A DNA stretch of 64,000 bases, taken from Candidatus Nitrotoga sp. SPKER (GTDB lineage: Bacteria > Pseudomonadota > Gammaproteobacteria > Burkholderiales > Gallionellaceae). A model generated the notes under the pieces. The model ran no database searches and had not been told where the DNA came from. It was given only the letters and a program-made list of their open reading frames with translations. Location: positions 186,001-250,000 of the forward strand of contig QFXG01000017.1 in assembly GCA_003402285.1 (NCBI GenBank), read 5' to 3'. Shown here in pieces: positions 48,600 to 59,005 of this stretch (positions are counted from its first letter, which is position 1; each line of letters begins with the position of its first letter). The position numbers and the translations under genes are program-made.

Positions 48600-49855
48600 G
48601 CGCAATTCAAGCTACACTAAAATCTCGATCGTCGTCCGCATTCGATGTTGAGCGTATTCGTGCCGATTTCCCTATCCTTAAACTGACGGTCAATGACAAG
48701 CCGCTGGTATATTTCGACAACGCTGCATCGAGTCAGATGCCTCAACAAGTGATCGACCGCCTGGTACGCTACCAGACGACACAGCACGCCAATATCAATC
48801 GCGCGGTGCATCACTTGTCAGAGGTTGCAACTTCTGAATTTGAGGAGGCGCGTCGCAAGCTACAGCATTTCATTAATGCAAATGAAGAGCGCGAAGTAAT
48901 TTTCACCAGCGGTACCACCGATGCGATTAATCTGGTGATGCATGGTTATGGCCGTAAGTTTATTGGGGCTGGTGACGAAATTATCCTGACTACGCTTGAG
49001 CATCATTCAAACATTGTGCCGTGGCAGATGCTGGCTGAAGAAAAGGGTGCGAAGATTCGTGTGGTGCCGATTAATGATGCCGGTGAGTTGCTCATAGACG
49101 AATACGAGAAACTCTTTAACGAACGCACCAAATTTGTTGGCGTGATGCACGTCTCGAATGCGCTGGGCACGATCAACCCGATAAAGGAAATGATTGCGTT
49201 TGCACATGCGCGCGGAGTACCGGTGCTGGTTGATGGCGCGCAGGCAGCTCCGCACATGAAGGTTGATGTACAGGATCTTGACTGCGATTTCTACGCATTG
49301 TCGGGCCACAAGCTGTGCGGGCCAACCGGTATCGGCATTCTTTACGGGCGTGCTGCGCTGCTAGAAAAGATGCAGCCATTCAAGGGCGGCGGCGACATGA
49401 TTTTGTCGGTGACGTTCGAAAAAACCATCTACAACACCATTCCACATAAATTTGAGGCTGGCACTCCACCCATTGCGGCGGCAATTGGGCTTGGTGCTGC
49501 AGTTGATTATCTTTCGGCGATCGGCATGGATGCAATAGCTGCGCATGAACTCGCGTTGCTAGCGTATGCAACCGAGCAAATAAATGCTATGCCAGGCGTG
49601 CGGATTATTGGTACCGCCAAGCATAAGGCCGCAGTTTTGTCTTTTGCTGTGGACGGGGTGCATCCGCATGACATAGGTACCTTGCTCAATCAGGAAGGCA
49701 TTGCTGTGCGTACCGGACATCATTGCGCACAGCCCGTTATGCAACGTTTTCATGTGCCAGCCACTTCGCGCGCATCGTTTGCATTTTACAACAGCATGGA
49801 TGAAGTCGATGCATTGATCGCTGGCATCCGTACCGTACAAAAGATATTTACATAA
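48596..49855 (+). CDS. sufS: Class II cysteine desulfurase SufS
   Basis: 419 residues, PLP enzyme that takes sulfur from cysteine for cluster assembly. PLP-lysine in ALSGHKLCGPTGIG, catalytic Cys in RTGHHCAQPVM, with the class II spacing. The stop overlaps the sufU start (TAATG). Confidence 0.96.
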   Translation: MSAIQATLKSRSSSAFDVERIRADFPILKLTVNDKPLVYFDNAASSQMPQQVIDRLVRYQTTQHANINRAVHHLSEVATSEFEEARRKLQHFINANEEREVIFTSGTTDAINLVMHGYGRKFIGAGDEIILTTLEHHSNIVPWQMLAEEKGAKIRVVPINDAGELLIDEYEKLFNERTKFVGVMHVSNALGTINPIKEMIAFAHARGVPVLVDGAQAAPHMKVDVQDLDCDFYALSGHKLCGPTGIGILYGRAALLEKMQPFKGGGDMILSVTFEKTIYNTIPHKFEAGTPPIAAAIGLGAAVDYLSAIGMDAIAAHELALLAYATEQINAMPGVRIIGTAKHKAAVLSFAVDGVHPHDIGTLLNQEGIAVRTGHHCAQPVMQRFHVPATSRASFAFYNSMDEVDALIAGIRTVQKIFT

Positions 49856-50337
49856 TGACTAACTATAAATCTCTCTATCAAGAGGTGATCCTCGACCATA
49901 ACAAGAAACCGCGTAATTACGGCACGATTGAACATCCCAGCCATCATGCGGTAGGGCACAATCCGCTGTGTGGTGACCACATTACTGTGGATGTCGTACT
50001 CGGTGAGCGTATCGACAACATTGCCTTTCAGGGTGAGTCTTGCGCGATCTGCAAGGCCTCTGCGTCGATGATGACGACTGCTATTAAAGGCAAGACGCGT
50101 GCGGAGGCGGAAACACTGATCCAGGAGTTTCTTGCTATGGCGACGGGTAAGCTTTCTCATGACGACTGTCCTAACATTGGCAGACTTGCGGTTTTTGCTG
50201 GCGTGAGTGACTTGCCCACACGTGTCAAATGCGCAATTCTTCCATGGCATACTCTGAGTGGCGCGTTTAATGCAGTAGCAACCACGTCAACCGAGGCGGA
50301 AGCAGACCCAATGCACGCCCCGATCGGTGATGCCTGA
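49855..50337 (+). CDS. sufU: SUF-type NifU-like protein SufU
   Basis: 160 residues. Conserved metal-binding cysteines lie in NPLCGDHITV, SCAICKASASMM and VKCAILPWHTL. SufU is a zinc-dependent sulfur acceptor that activates SufS. It overlaps sufS by one base, fixing the pairing. An A/U-type scaffold role is the alternative reading. Confidence 0.92.
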   Translation: MTNYKSLYQEVILDHNKKPRNYGTIEHPSHHAVGHNPLCGDHITVDVVLGERIDNIAFQGESCAICKASASMMTTAIKGKTRAEAETLIQEFLAMATGKLSHDDCPNIGRLAVFAGVSDLPTRVKCAILPWHTLSGAFNAVATTSTEAEADPMHAPIGDA

Positions 50338-50503
50338 AAATAATCCTTATTCGGCGAAGATATACAAACATAGCCATATGCAAAACTGCTGCAAGCGGCA
50401 TAGTCAAAGAGAGAGGCTTGGATAAGCGGTTATTTATAGCAACCATATTGCTTATGGGATTGTCAAAAGCGTTAAAAATGAGGCCTTGTTTTTAGGAATA
50501 GAA

Positions 50504-51064
50504 ATGCCAAAAATTGCTGAAATAGAAGACACGCCCAACCCAAACGCAGTGAAATTTATGCTCAAAGAGCCACTAACATGGGGGGTATCACATGCATACG
50601 ATAATGCCGAGGAAGCCAAGTCTGATACCCTCGCTTCCGCATTGTTCGCGATCGAGCATGTGACCAATGTGTTTTATGTTGATAGCTGCCTAACGGTCAC
50701 GCAGGACGGTGAAGCCCATTGGCCTCAGTTGGCGCGCTTGATTGCCGTGCCACTCCGTGAGGCGCCTGCAGCGGATGAATCTTCTGAAGCCTTGGTTGCA
50801 GCGGCGGCTGTTGCAATCGCGGGGCTTAGCCCAGAAGATCAGGTGCGCTTCGATAAGATCAATGCCATGCTTGACGAAAAGATCCGTCCCTATCTAAGAA
50901 GTGATGGTGGAGATCTGCATGTCATCGGTTTCTCCGGCAATTTTCTCAGTGTGCATCTTCAAGGCGCGTGCGGTTCATGCCCGAGTTCGACATCAGCCAC
51001 GCTCATCAGTATTACGAGTCTACTTCGGACGATTGAACCGGACATAGAAGTTCTTTCTGTTTAG
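50504..51064 (+). CDS. Nfu-type iron-sulfur carrier
   Basis: 186 residues from ATG 50504 (AGGAA upstream). The N-terminal Nfu_N domain (IEDTPNPNAVKFML) is joined by an Ala-rich linker to a C-terminal NifU domain with the cluster-binding CGSCPSS. It passes [4Fe-4S] clusters to client enzymes. About 165 bases without a gene precede it, so it may have its own promoter. Confidence 0.9.
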   Translation: MPKIAEIEDTPNPNAVKFMLKEPLTWGVSHAYDNAEEAKSDTLASALFAIEHVTNVFYVDSCLTVTQDGEAHWPQLARLIAVPLREAPAADESSEALVAAAAVAIAGLSPEDQVRFDKINAMLDEKIRPYLRSDGGDLHVIGFSGNFLSVHLQGACGSCPSSTSATLISITSLLRTIEPDIEVLSV

Positions 51065-51095
51065 GTTGTACTTGCTGTTCTCATTTTGCGAATGA

Positions 51096-51434
51096 ATGGT
51101 CGCCACTAATATGCAAACATTAACTGCACCGGATTTAGCTGCATGGCTCTCGGATACAACGCGAGAAAAACCAGTATTACTAGACGTGCGTGAACCGTGG
51201 GAATTTCAAACCTGTCATATTGATGGGGCGTTAATGATGCCGATGAATACCATTCCAGACAAGCTGTCGGAGCTAGATGCGAAGCAGGCTATTGTCTGTA
51301 TTTGCCATCATGGTATGCGTAGCATGCAGATTGCAGTTTTTTTGGAACAAAATGGTTTTACTCAGGTTAGCAACTTGATAGGTGGCGTTCATGCTTGGGC
51401 TCAGCAAGTCGATGGCACAATGCCAACCTATTAA
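51096..51434 (+). CDS. Rhodanese-domain protein
   Basis: 112 residues (ATG 51096; ATG 51111 possible), single rhodanese domain with LLDVREPWEFQTCHIDGA and the active loop CHHGMRS, then NLIGGVHAW. Carries sulfane sulfur as a cysteine persulfide. Position within the iron-sulfur operon suggests sulfur delivery. Confidence 0.9.
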   Translation: MVATNMQTLTAPDLAAWLSDTTREKPVLLDVREPWEFQTCHIDGALMMPMNTIPDKLSELDAKQAIVCICHHGMRSMQIAVFLEQNGFTQVSNLIGGVHAWAQQVDGTMPTY

Positions 51435-51554
51435 ATCAAGTATTGGCTATTTTGGAGAATAAATTTTGGCAACTTCATCTTCCATTCAAGACTTGCTACA
51501 TTAATTTATCAAGCGCGAGATTAGCGCATAGGAACAATTAAAAATGGAATTGAA

Positions 51555-51875
51555 ATGAGTGACTGGGTGACGGTTGCGCGAGTTGGCGAACTTGCGCCAG
51601 GCGAGTGGCGAGTGGTGGATGTGGATGGCGCGCAGGCCGTGGTATTCAATCTCGAAAGTCAATATTATGCTATTGAGGACATCTGCACGCATGATTCTGG
51701 TCGGCTCACCGGTGGCACGGTCGAAGGTGATCAGATCATTTGCCCGCGCCACGGCGCACGTTTCTGTATTCGCACTGGTGAGGCATTGACTGCACCTGCT
51801 TATGAACCGACTGCTACTTTTCCCGTACGTATTGAAAACGACGAGATTCAAGTACGCGATAATCGCTGGGATTGA
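51555..51875 (+). CDS. Rieske-type [2Fe-2S] ferredoxin
   Basis: 106 residues. The ligands are CTH in EDICTHDSG and CPRH in IICPRHGARF, so the cluster is Cys2-His2 Rieske type. It resembles the ferredoxin subunits of non-haem iron oxygenases, but no oxygenase is nearby. In this operon it is probably a soluble electron carrier and a client of the assembly machinery. Confidence 0.9.
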   Translation: MSDWVTVARVGELAPGEWRVVDVDGAQAVVFNLESQYYAIEDICTHDSGRLTGGTVEGDQIICPRHGARFCIRTGEALTAPAYEPTATFPVRIENDEIQVRDNRWD

Positions 51876-51916
51876 TTTAAGTCCTATAGAGGCCAACATT
51901 GACAGGAAAAGCACAG

Positions 51917-52483
51917 ATGTCAGAACAACCATTTACCGAGCAGGACTGGCGTCGGCTGCTGGTGAGTTTAGGAGAGGATCCCGATAGAGCTGGTTTGGTT
52001 GAAACACCGTCCCGCCTTGTTACTGCCTGGAAGCATTGGACTTCTGGATATACCCAAGATCCGGCAGAATTGCTCAAGGTATTTGAAGATGGAGCTGAGG
52101 AATACAATGAGCTCATCGTGATACGGGGTATTCCTGTTTATAGTCATTGTGAGCATCATCTGGCGCCTTTTTTTGGCAAAGCCACGATTGGCTATGTTCC
52201 TAACGGAAAAATAGTAGGTTTATCTAAGCTAACGCGCTTGGTCAATTGTTTTTCCAGGCGATTACAAGTACAAGAGCGCCTCACCATTCAAATTGCCAAT
52301 GCCTTGATGACGCACCTGGAACCGAAAGCAGCAGGTGTAGTGATTCGCTGTCGGCATATGTGTATGGAAAGCCGCGGCATTAGCACCGAGGGAGAAGAAA
52401 CGGTCACGTCAGCCATGCTCGGTGAACTTCAACCCAATCTGGCATTGCGTACGGAATTTCTTGCCTTAGCGCGCGAGGCGTAA
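51917..52483 (+). CDS. folE: GTP cyclohydrolase I
   Basis: 188 residues from ATG 51917 (AGGAAAAG upstream; TTG 51899 is an in-frame alternative). Zinc and active-site residues appear in YSHCEHHLAPFFG and VIRCRHMCMESRG, and GLSKLTRLVNCFSRRLQVQE is the family core. First step of tetrahydrofolate synthesis. Its presence amid Fe-S genes is unusual. Confidence 0.95.
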   Translation: MSEQPFTEQDWRRLLVSLGEDPDRAGLVETPSRLVTAWKHWTSGYTQDPAELLKVFEDGAEEYNELIVIRGIPVYSHCEHHLAPFFGKATIGYVPNGKIVGLSKLTRLVNCFSRRLQVQERLTIQIANALMTHLEPKAAGVVIRCRHMCMESRGISTEGEETVTSAMLGELQPNLALRTEFLALAREA

Positions 52484-52501
52484 TTTGAATCCACAATCAA
52501 A

Positions 52502-53677
52502 ATGAGTTTGCACTTTCCAATTTATCTGGACTATTCAGCGACTACGCCCATTGATCCGCGTGTTGCCGAAGCAATGATCCCCTATTTAACAGAAAAGTTC
52601 GGTAATCCGGCAAGCCCTCATATCTATGGGCAGGTGGCGGAAGAGGCAGTGGAACGCGCGCGTGAACAGGTAGCAGCATTGGTGAACGCCGACCCCAAAG
52701 AAATTATCTGGACTTCGGGTGCGACCGAATCCAACAATCTGGCGCTTAAGGGTGCGGCACATTTCTACCAGAATAAGGGCAAGCACATTGTCACGATGAA
52801 AATCGAGCATAAGGCGGTGCTCGATACTGTATACGAATTAGAGCGGCAGGGATTTTCTGCAACGTACCTTGATTCCGAACCGAATGGCTTACTTGATCTT
52901 GATAAATTCAAGGCGGCATTGCGTCCAGATACCATCATCGTTTCAGTAATGTATGTCAACAACGAAATTGGAGTGATTCAGGACATCGCCGCGATCGGTG
53001 AAATATGTCGTGCGCATGGCATTTTGTTTCATGTTGATGCAGCGCAGGCCACCGGAAAAATAGTGATTGACCTGCTGCGCTTGAAAGTTGACCTCATGTC
53101 GTTTTCCGCACACAAAACTTATGGCCCGAAAGGCATCGGTGCACTGTATGTTCGGCGTAAGCCACGAGTGCGTCTGGAAGCACAGATGCATGGTGGCGGG
53201 CATGAACGCGGTATGCGTTCAGGCACTCTGGCCACACACCAGATTGTTGGCATGGGTGAAGCATTTCGCATCGCGCAAGCGGAAATGACAACAGAAAACG
53301 AACGCATCCGCACGCTGCGTGACAGCCTGTGGCGCGGTCTGTCCAGCATAGGAGAGATGTACCTTAATGGCGATTTTGAGCAGCGTGTATCGCATAATCT
53401 GAATGTCAGTTTCAACGATGTGGATGGTGATTCGCTGACCAAGGCGATTGCTGATATTGCGGTATCCAGCGGGTCGGCCTGCACTTCGGCAAGCCTGGAG
53501 CCGTCTTATGTGCTACGGGGTTTGGGACGCAGTGATGCATTGGCACGCAGCTCAATCCGGTTCACTGTGGGACGCTTCACCACCGAGGAAGAAGTGAACT
53601 TTACGATAGAATTGTTGAGAAATAAAATTAGCAAGTTGCGTAACGAACAACAGCTATCCGTCTTGGTGCCCCAATAA
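52502..53677 (+). CDS. Class I cysteine desulfurase (IscS/NifS type)
   Basis: 391 residues. [14 protein letters not shown] and [13 protein letters not shown] at the N-terminal half, PLP-lysine in [16 protein letters not shown], and the catalytic Cys on a flexible loop in [21 protein letters not shown], the class I pattern. It is a second desulfurase beside SufS. No IscU, HscA/HscB or ferredoxin of an ISC operon follows, so it may serve tRNA thiolation, thiamine or molybdopterin rather than cluster assembly. Confidence 0.93.
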   Translation: MSLHFPIYLDYSATTPIDPRVAEAMIPYLTEKFGNPASPHIYGQVAEEAVERAREQVAALVNADPKEIIWTSGATESNNLALKGAAHFYQNKGKHIVTMKIEHKAVLDTVYELERQGFSATYLDSEPNGLLDLDKFKAALRPDTIIVSVMYVNNEIGVIQDIAAIGEICRAHGILFHVDAAQATGKIVIDLLRLKVDLMSFSAHKTYGPKGIGALYVRRKPRVRLEAQMHGGGHERGMRSGTLATHQIVGMGEAFRIAQAEMTTENERIRTLRDSLWRGLSSIGEMYLNGDFEQRVSHNLNVSFNDVDGDSLTKAIADIAVSSGSACTSASLEPSYVLRGLGRSDALARSSIRFTVGRFTTEEEVNFTIELLRNKISKLRNEQQLSVLVPQ

Positions 53678-53746
53678 ATTCAGAATTCTAAGCGGGAAAT
53701 CTTGCGCTTGAATTGATGTAGGTGGCGTGAATAAAGAGGTTGCACA

Positions 53747-54259
53747 ATGAAAATTTATAATCTGTGGCGCACCCTTTCAAACCGCTGGCTATATCTGCCC
53801 GGTACGTTGGTCATTGCCGTGGTGTTTGGCACAGCGCTTTATCTGCAATATGTTCTGCACCAGGAGCCTTGCCCTTTATGCATGATCCAGCGTGTCATCT
53901 TCATTGCTATGTTAGTTTTGTTTGCTATTGCTACGCTGCATAATCCTAAACGCAGCGGTACGAAAGTGTACGGAGCATTGATAGCACTACTGGCGTTGAG
54001 TGGCGTGGTTACTGCCAGTCGCCATATATGGCTTCAGCATTTGCCCAAAGACCAAGTACCTGCCTGTGGTCCAGGCTTGGAGTACATGTTGGGAAATTTC
54101 CCTATGGCAGAAGTGTGGCAGGAACTCATGCACGGCTCTGGTGAATGTGCCGCTAAAGGCTGGACGTTTCTTGGCTTGGGCATCCCGGAATGGTCTTTGT
54201 GTTTGTATGTGGTCTTGGGTGTGTGGGCGGTGATGATTGCACTTAGAAAGCCGATCTAA
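53747..54259 (+). CDS. dsbB: Disulfide bond formation protein B
   Basis: 170 residues with four membrane segments. The first periplasmic loop has CPLCMIQR and the second has cysteines in VPACGPGLEYMLG and SGECAAKGW, the two pairs needed to reoxidise DsbA and transfer electrons to quinone. ATG follows GAGGTTGCACA. Confidence 0.94.
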   Translation: MKIYNLWRTLSNRWLYLPGTLVIAVVFGTALYLQYVLHQEPCPLCMIQRVIFIAMLVLFAIATLHNPKRSGTKVYGALIALLALSGVVTASRHIWLQHLPKDQVPACGPGLEYMLGNFPMAEVWQELMHGSGECAAKGWTFLGLGIPEWSLCLYVVLGVWAVMIALRKPI

Positions 54260-54340
54260 CGCCTTCTGCCAATAATGCCGATGTTAAGTATTTGCTAGTG
54301 TTTTTTAATTTTTATCAAAATAAACCAAAGGAACTAAAAA

Positions 54341-54823
54341 ATGTCAAAACAATGGACAACCCCGCCTGAAATGCTGATTGACTCTAATAAAAAATACACA
54401 GCTACCGTGGTAACCGAGCGCGGGAATATTGTGATCGAGCTTTATCCGCAACATGCCCCCAAGACTGTGAACAACTTTGTTTTCCTGGCGCGAGAGGGAT
54501 TTTATGATGGCCTCATTTTTCACCGCGTGATCCGGGATTTCATGATTCAGGGCGGCGACCCCACGGGTAGTGGACGAGGTGGGCCAGGCTATAAGTTTGA
54601 AGATGAAACCAGTGGTAATCCGCTCAAACATGGCACCGGATATCTCTCTATGGCCAACTCTGGTCCTAATAGCAATGGCAGCCAATTTTTTATTACCCAC
54701 AGCCCCCAGCCTCATTTGGATGGCAAGCATACGGTTTTTGGCAAAGTTACCGAAGGTATGGATGCGGTCAATGCTATTAATCAAGGCGACGTGATGACCA
54801 AGGTTGAGATTAGCGAAGCGTAA
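54341..54823 (+). CDS. Cyclophilin-type peptidyl-prolyl isomerase
   Basis: 160 residues, cytoplasmic by lack of a signal peptide. Catalytic motif [15 protein letters not shown], then [22 protein letters not shown] and [12 protein letters not shown]. Catalyses cis-trans isomerisation of prolyl bonds in folding. RBS AAGGAA before the ATG. It is the last core gene before the degraded island. Confidence 0.94.
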   Translation: MSKQWTTPPEMLIDSNKKYTATVVTERGNIVIELYPQHAPKTVNNFVFLAREGFYDGLIFHRVIRDFMIQGGDPTGSGRGGPGYKFEDETSGNPLKHGTGYLSMANSGPNSNGSQFFITHSPQPHLDGKHTVFGKVTEGMDAVNAINQGDVMTKVEISEA

Positions 54824-54968
54824 AGTGCGAGAGGAACGACTGGGAATTGAGAACTTGATACTCGTTATTAATTTCTACTTTCCAATCTTCATGACTAACG
54901 TGCATTGGGGCCCGGGCATTTGGGATCAACTCCTCCATTATCACTTCAATCCTCTTGCGAGTTTCCAT
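54810..54968 (-). CDS. Small unrecognised reading frame, doubtful
   Basis: 52 codons ([20 protein letters not shown]..., ending SFLSHFTLR). The residue mix looks protein-like, but there is no ribosome binding site and the end overlaps the convergent isomerase gene by 14 bases. Could be a remnant at the island edge. Confidence 0.25.
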   Translation of the reverse strand: METRKRIEVIMEELIPNARAPMHVSHEDWKVEINNEYQVLNSQSFLSHFTLR

Positions 54969-55143
54969 GCGCTGCTATCGTGAGATTAGCCACCCGGTGA
55001 ACTAGTAGGACCGGAGGGAAAATGAAGGTATGCCTGCCGCCCTGATAGATTACCTGAACGAAGCTCAGAATTCGATTGACCGCTGGATTAAAGAAGGTGG
55101 CATTCAGCAACATGCCTAGCCATCAGTTAGCATAGCGATACGC
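54824..55143. other. Island edge without a firm gene
   Basis: About 320 bases. Apart from the doubtful minus-strand frame, a 29-codon plus-strand frame at 55030-55119 (MPAALIDYLNEAQNSIDRW...) reads like a fragment of something larger. No repeat, tRNA or terminator is apparent. Confidence 0.5.
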
Positions 55144-56728
55144 TCAATTGATCCCTTCAAGGGAAGCTTTTGCCAGCACGTCAATCAATATGACCGATTG
55201 TTTTTCAGATGGGATTTTGACAGGTATCTGCGATGCAATCTGAAGAATGCTCGTTTCCATTGGCGAGAAAAGATTTTTCTTATTACCATCGGCCAGAATC
55301 TGTCGCCATTTTGCAGCGGGAATACTCATTTTTTTTTTGCGCCTCAATTCCGTTGTCAATCTTCTGAACTTTGGCAGCTAACTTTACTTCTTCGACAATG
55401 TTTTCTTTATCAACGAGGCCGCTTAAAAACGGCTTGGGTAGTAAAGACTTTAATTCGCTGGACTTTAATTGAAGGCGATCCCAGCAGGCTTCTTTTTTGC
55501 ACCACTCCGAAATATTTGAAACTCCAGCCATTGGGGTCATGATGCTGTCAAAAACGACCTTGGCGGTTATTTCAATTGCGTCTCTCATCACGTCAGTGAT
55601 GTCCTGCGATTCCCACACCTCCATGAAATCGAATGACTTGCCCATATCAGCGCACAGTCTTGAAAGCAGAGCCAAGGTATAAGCCACAATGTTTGCTCTG
55701 TAACCACCGCTGTACCATGTCTGCACGGACACAATTCTTTCCGTTTTCCTGAACAGGATCGCTCTCGCAATAGCTCGCTTGTAATAGAGCTCATTGAAAT
55801 TATCGGGATTCTTCGCCCACTCCTGTCCAATCCTTTTTGCGTATTGTGCAAAGTTTTTCTGCGCCCCAAGATTTACATAGATCGGCTTGTCTTCCCATAC
55901 ATTCTCAAATTTCGCCAAGTCAGTCTTAGCAAACATCTGGGATGATGGAAATTCTGCCAGAAACTTCTTTTTCTCAGCCTTTGTAATTTTCGCCTGAGCA
56001 TCGGAATACTGCCCACTGGCGCGCTCGTAAAACCATTTACTTTCGCGCAATACGCCTTGCTGAGGTGGCGCCCAGAGGCGTCGAGAAAATTCCTCCATCC
56101 TTATGTGGAACGGATGGTTGGAGAAGAAATCCGCCGCATTAACTTTGTTTTGTGTATTGGCATATTCAGAGATTCTTGGAATAACCTCTTCACCTTTTTC
56201 ACTATCCACCACAGAGAGTTTCATCTGCACAAATATTTTTTCGAGGGAGGCTTTGTCCTTCCTGCTGGTATGAAACAGCGACGCCGTGGTCTGCCCACCG
56301 TTTACAATCTGAAGGTCTTTTATCTCCCTGATATAGATACCATCCGCCTTGGGTTCGGTAATCACCTCGCGGGCTGTCGCTGTAATCCCATTATTATAGG
56401 CAAAGAACATTTCCGGATCAGTGAGAATAGTAGAGCGCATTCCCTTATTAACCTTGCCCCGAGCCTGCAGAAAACAGCGAACATTCTGCTCCAGCAGCCT
56501 GTCGTCATATTTGCCATATAGATCGCCCAGGATCGTTGCAGGCATGACCATCAAGTAGGATTCGTAGTCAGCAGATTTTATGTGTGCGGGCAGGCATGGA
56601 ATGCCCTGTCCGAACATGGACTCAAAATCAATAACCACCTCCCCCTTGGCACCACGGGAAGTCTTAATCCGGTGCTGGAGATGGGCAGAAATTTGGTACG
56701 GTCTTCGACGATGCCGAGTATCGCGACT
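55144..56728 (-). pseudogene. AIPR (abortive phage resistance) family gene, truncated and frameshifted
   Basis: The AIPR core is unmistakable: VVIDFESMFGQGIPCL, LYGKYDDRLLEQNVRCFLQ, GKVNKGMRSTI and MFFAYNNGITATA. The frame opens only at 56728 (TAA at 56729), leaving about 30 codons before the core, whereas family members have a long N-terminal region. At the other end the main frame runs out at 55283, while the natural ending (RQILADGNKKNLFSP, QIPVKIPSEKQSVILIDVLA) continues in another frame to 55144. The switch occurs at an A10 run (coding strand) near 55330. Either the gene is decayed or the run is slippery. AIPR proteins occur in restriction-modification-linked defence operons. Confidence 0.82.
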
Positions 56729-57028
56729 TTAAGCAGCAAAATAGTAAGCATGGTCTTCCTGAAAGCAAGCCGCAATATAACCTACACATAGCAAAGAAGC
56801 AGGCTGTAAACGTCCGATCTTGCCACAGTGGAAGGCGCCCGCCAGACTACGACAGTATTTCTTATCCGTGGTCAAAAGGTTATGCTGTCACCCATTAAAC
56901 AGATTTATTAGGTAGGCAGATTTTGAGTGATTTTTTCAACAAACCGAAGCAGCCCTTATTCACATTGCAACTCGGCATGTGCCGAAAAAGGCGGAGCCGT
57001 TGCCAAGTGATAGATAGATACTAAGCGT
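56729..57028. other. Divergent intergenic region
   Basis: 300 bases between the broken AIPR start and the nuclease-helicase gene. Neither strand continues the AIPR N-terminus here, so that part was lost rather than frameshifted. Presumably holds the promoter of the nuclease-helicase gene; I see no clear boxes. Confidence 0.55.
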
Positions 57029-59005
57029 ATGAAGCGAGAGTACTACTCTGGTTCTATTTGTAACTTCCTTCGTTCTTCAACCAAGGAGATACTTGGCATA
57101 CTTGCACTAAATAATGATTTTGCACTGATCCAAACTCAACGCGGCTCATGGGTTACACAAATAGAAATGCTTCACGAAATCCTTAAACCATACGAAGGTT
57201 CGATTTATTTCGAATACTCCATCCCCCGCATGGGGCGACGAATTGATGTTGTGCTATTGATTGGCCCTGTAATCTTTGTACTCGAGTTTAAAGTAGGTGA
57301 AAGTGAATTTACCTCTTCCGCCATTGATCAGGTATATGACTACGCATTGGATTTGAAGAACTTTCACGAATCCAGCCACGGGCAATACATTGCTCCAGTT
57401 CTGATTGCTACTAATGCAAGAGATGCTGTGCCAATAGTTGCCGTAACTCCTCAAAACGACAGGCTACTTTTTCCAATAAAGTCAGGTATTGCGCAGCTCG
57501 GTTGCGTAATCGAAGATGTGTTGCGTTTTGTCGAAGGTGACGACATAGATGTGAATCAATGGGAGAGCGGTCGTTATTGCCCAACTCCAACGATCATTGA
57601 AGCAGCGATGGCTCTTTACAACAACCATTCTGTATCTGAAATCACGCGAAGTGATGCAAGTGCTATCAATCTAAGCCAGACCTCTGCCTCAATTTCTGAA
57701 ATCATCAGATTTTCGAGAGAAAATTCGCGCAAATCAATTTGTTTGGTGACAGGTGTTCCTGGGTCTGGCAAGACATTGGTGGGGCTTGATGTTGCCACCA
57801 AACACATTAATCCAGACGATGACTTGTATAGCGTGTATCTGTCTGGTAACGGCCCGCTTGTGAAAATACTTTGTGAAGCGCTTGCGCGCGATAGGGTCAT
57901 GCGTGGCAGTGAAACAGGAGGGAAGATTAAAATTGGTACGGCTCGTAGCGATGTCAAAACGTTTATCCAGAATGTTCACCACTTCCGTGATGAATGCCTA
58001 CTTGATACGTCGAGGCCACCCATTGAGCACGTTGCAATATTCGACGAAGCTCAGCGCGCTTGGAATATGGAGCAAACTTCATCTTTCATGTTGCGTAAGA
58101 AAAATACCCCCGATTTTAACCAATCAGAGCCTGAATTTTTGATCTCCTGCATGGATCGTCATACGGATTGGACTGTTATTGTTTGTCTTGTTGGTGGCGG
58201 GCAAGAGATCAATACAGGAGAAGCTGGCATCGGGGAGTGGATTGATTCGGTAAATCGGTCATTTCCAGATTGGCATATTCACATTTCATCGCGCCTAACA
58301 GATGCCGAGTACAACGCAGAAAAAATACTGGAAGAGATGAAGCTGCGCCAACAGGTGACCTACCATGACGGGCTGCATCTGGCGGTGTCGATGCGCTCAT
58401 TCCGAGCAGAAGATGTTTCGCTTCTTGTAAAACACTTGCTTGACCTTGAGGTCAATTCTGCTCGGCAAACTTATGAGAAGGTGAGAGACAAATATCCGAT
58501 TGTAATCACGCGTGATTTAAGCAAAGCAAAGAAGTGGCTGAGAGGACAAGCGCGCGGATCAGAACGGTATGGAATTGTCGTTTCATCGCAAGCTGAGAGG
58601 CTTAAGCCTCATGCGATAGATGTGAAATCGCCTATGGATCCTATTCACTGGTTTCTAGACGGAAAGGATGATGTGCGCTCTTCGTACTATCTGGAGGATG
58701 TTGCCACTGAATTTCACGTCCAGGGTTTGGAGCTGGATTGGGCGTGCGTAACATGGGATGCAGATTTTCGACATTGTCCAGGCGGATGGAGCCATCATTC
58801 GTTTTGTGGAAACCGCTGGAACAAAATAAACAAGGAAGAACGAAAGCAATACTTGAAAAATGCTTATCGAGTTTTATTGACTAGAGCTCGTCAAGGAATG
58901 GTCCTGGTTGTTCCGGAAGGTAATAAGGATGACCATACGCGTAACTCCCAGTTCTATGATGGAACATTCAGCTATCTAAATGCAATTGGCTTTCCAGTAA
59001 TCTAA
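57029..59005 (+). CDS. Nuclease-helicase fusion (RecB-like nuclease + DUF2075/Schlafen-type helicase)
   Basis: 658 residues, intact. The N-terminal domain (about 55-110) has a RecB-like PD-(D/E)xK centre: Asp73 ([11 protein letters not shown]), Glu86-Phe-Lys88 (VLEFK) and a following QxxxY (Gln101-Tyr105). The helicase part has Walker A GVPGSGKT (242-249), Walker B FDEAQRAW (Asp339-Glu340), a later [19 protein letters not shown] and [13 protein letters not shown] near the end, as in DUF2075 proteins. The combination suggests DNA or RNA cleavage coupled to ATP-driven translocation, probably in phage defence. The gene lies in opposite orientation between two broken defence genes. RBS weak. Confidence 0.82.
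   Translation: MKREYYSGSICNFLRSSTKEILGILALNNDFALIQTQRGSWVTQIEMLHEILKPYEGSIYFEYSIPRMGRRIDVVLLIGPVIFVLEFKVGESEFTSSAIDQVYDYALDLKNFHESSHGQYIAPVLIATNARDAVPIVAVTPQNDRLLFPIKSGIAQLGCVIEDVLRFVEGDDIDVNQWESGRYCPTPTIIEAAMALYNNHSVSEITRSDASAINLSQTSASISEIIRFSRENSRKSICLVTGVPGSGKTLVGLDVATKHINPDDDLYSVYLSGNGPLVKILCEALARDRVMRGSETGGKIKIGTARSDVKTFIQNVHHFRDECLLDTSRPPIEHVAIFDEAQRAWNMEQTSSFMLRKKNTPDFNQSEPEFLISCMDRHTDWTVIVCLVGGGQEINTGEAGIGEWIDSVNRSFPDWHIHISSRLTDAEYNAEKILEEMKLRQQVTYHDGLHLAVSMRSFRAEDVSLLVKHLLDLEVNSARQTYEKVRDKYPIVITRDLSKAKKWLRGQARGSERYGIVVSSQAERLKPHAIDVKSPMDPIHWFLDGKDDVRSSYYLEDVATEFHVQGLELDWACVTWDADFRHCPGGWSHHSFCGNRWNKINKEERKQYLKNAYRVLLTRARQGMVLVVPEGNKDDHTRNSQFYDGTFSYLNAIGFPVI

Noticed and set aside
56922-57023. 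Plus-strand 34-codon frame before the nuclease-helicase gene
   Set aside because: TTG start, no ribosome binding site, no similarity I can see.
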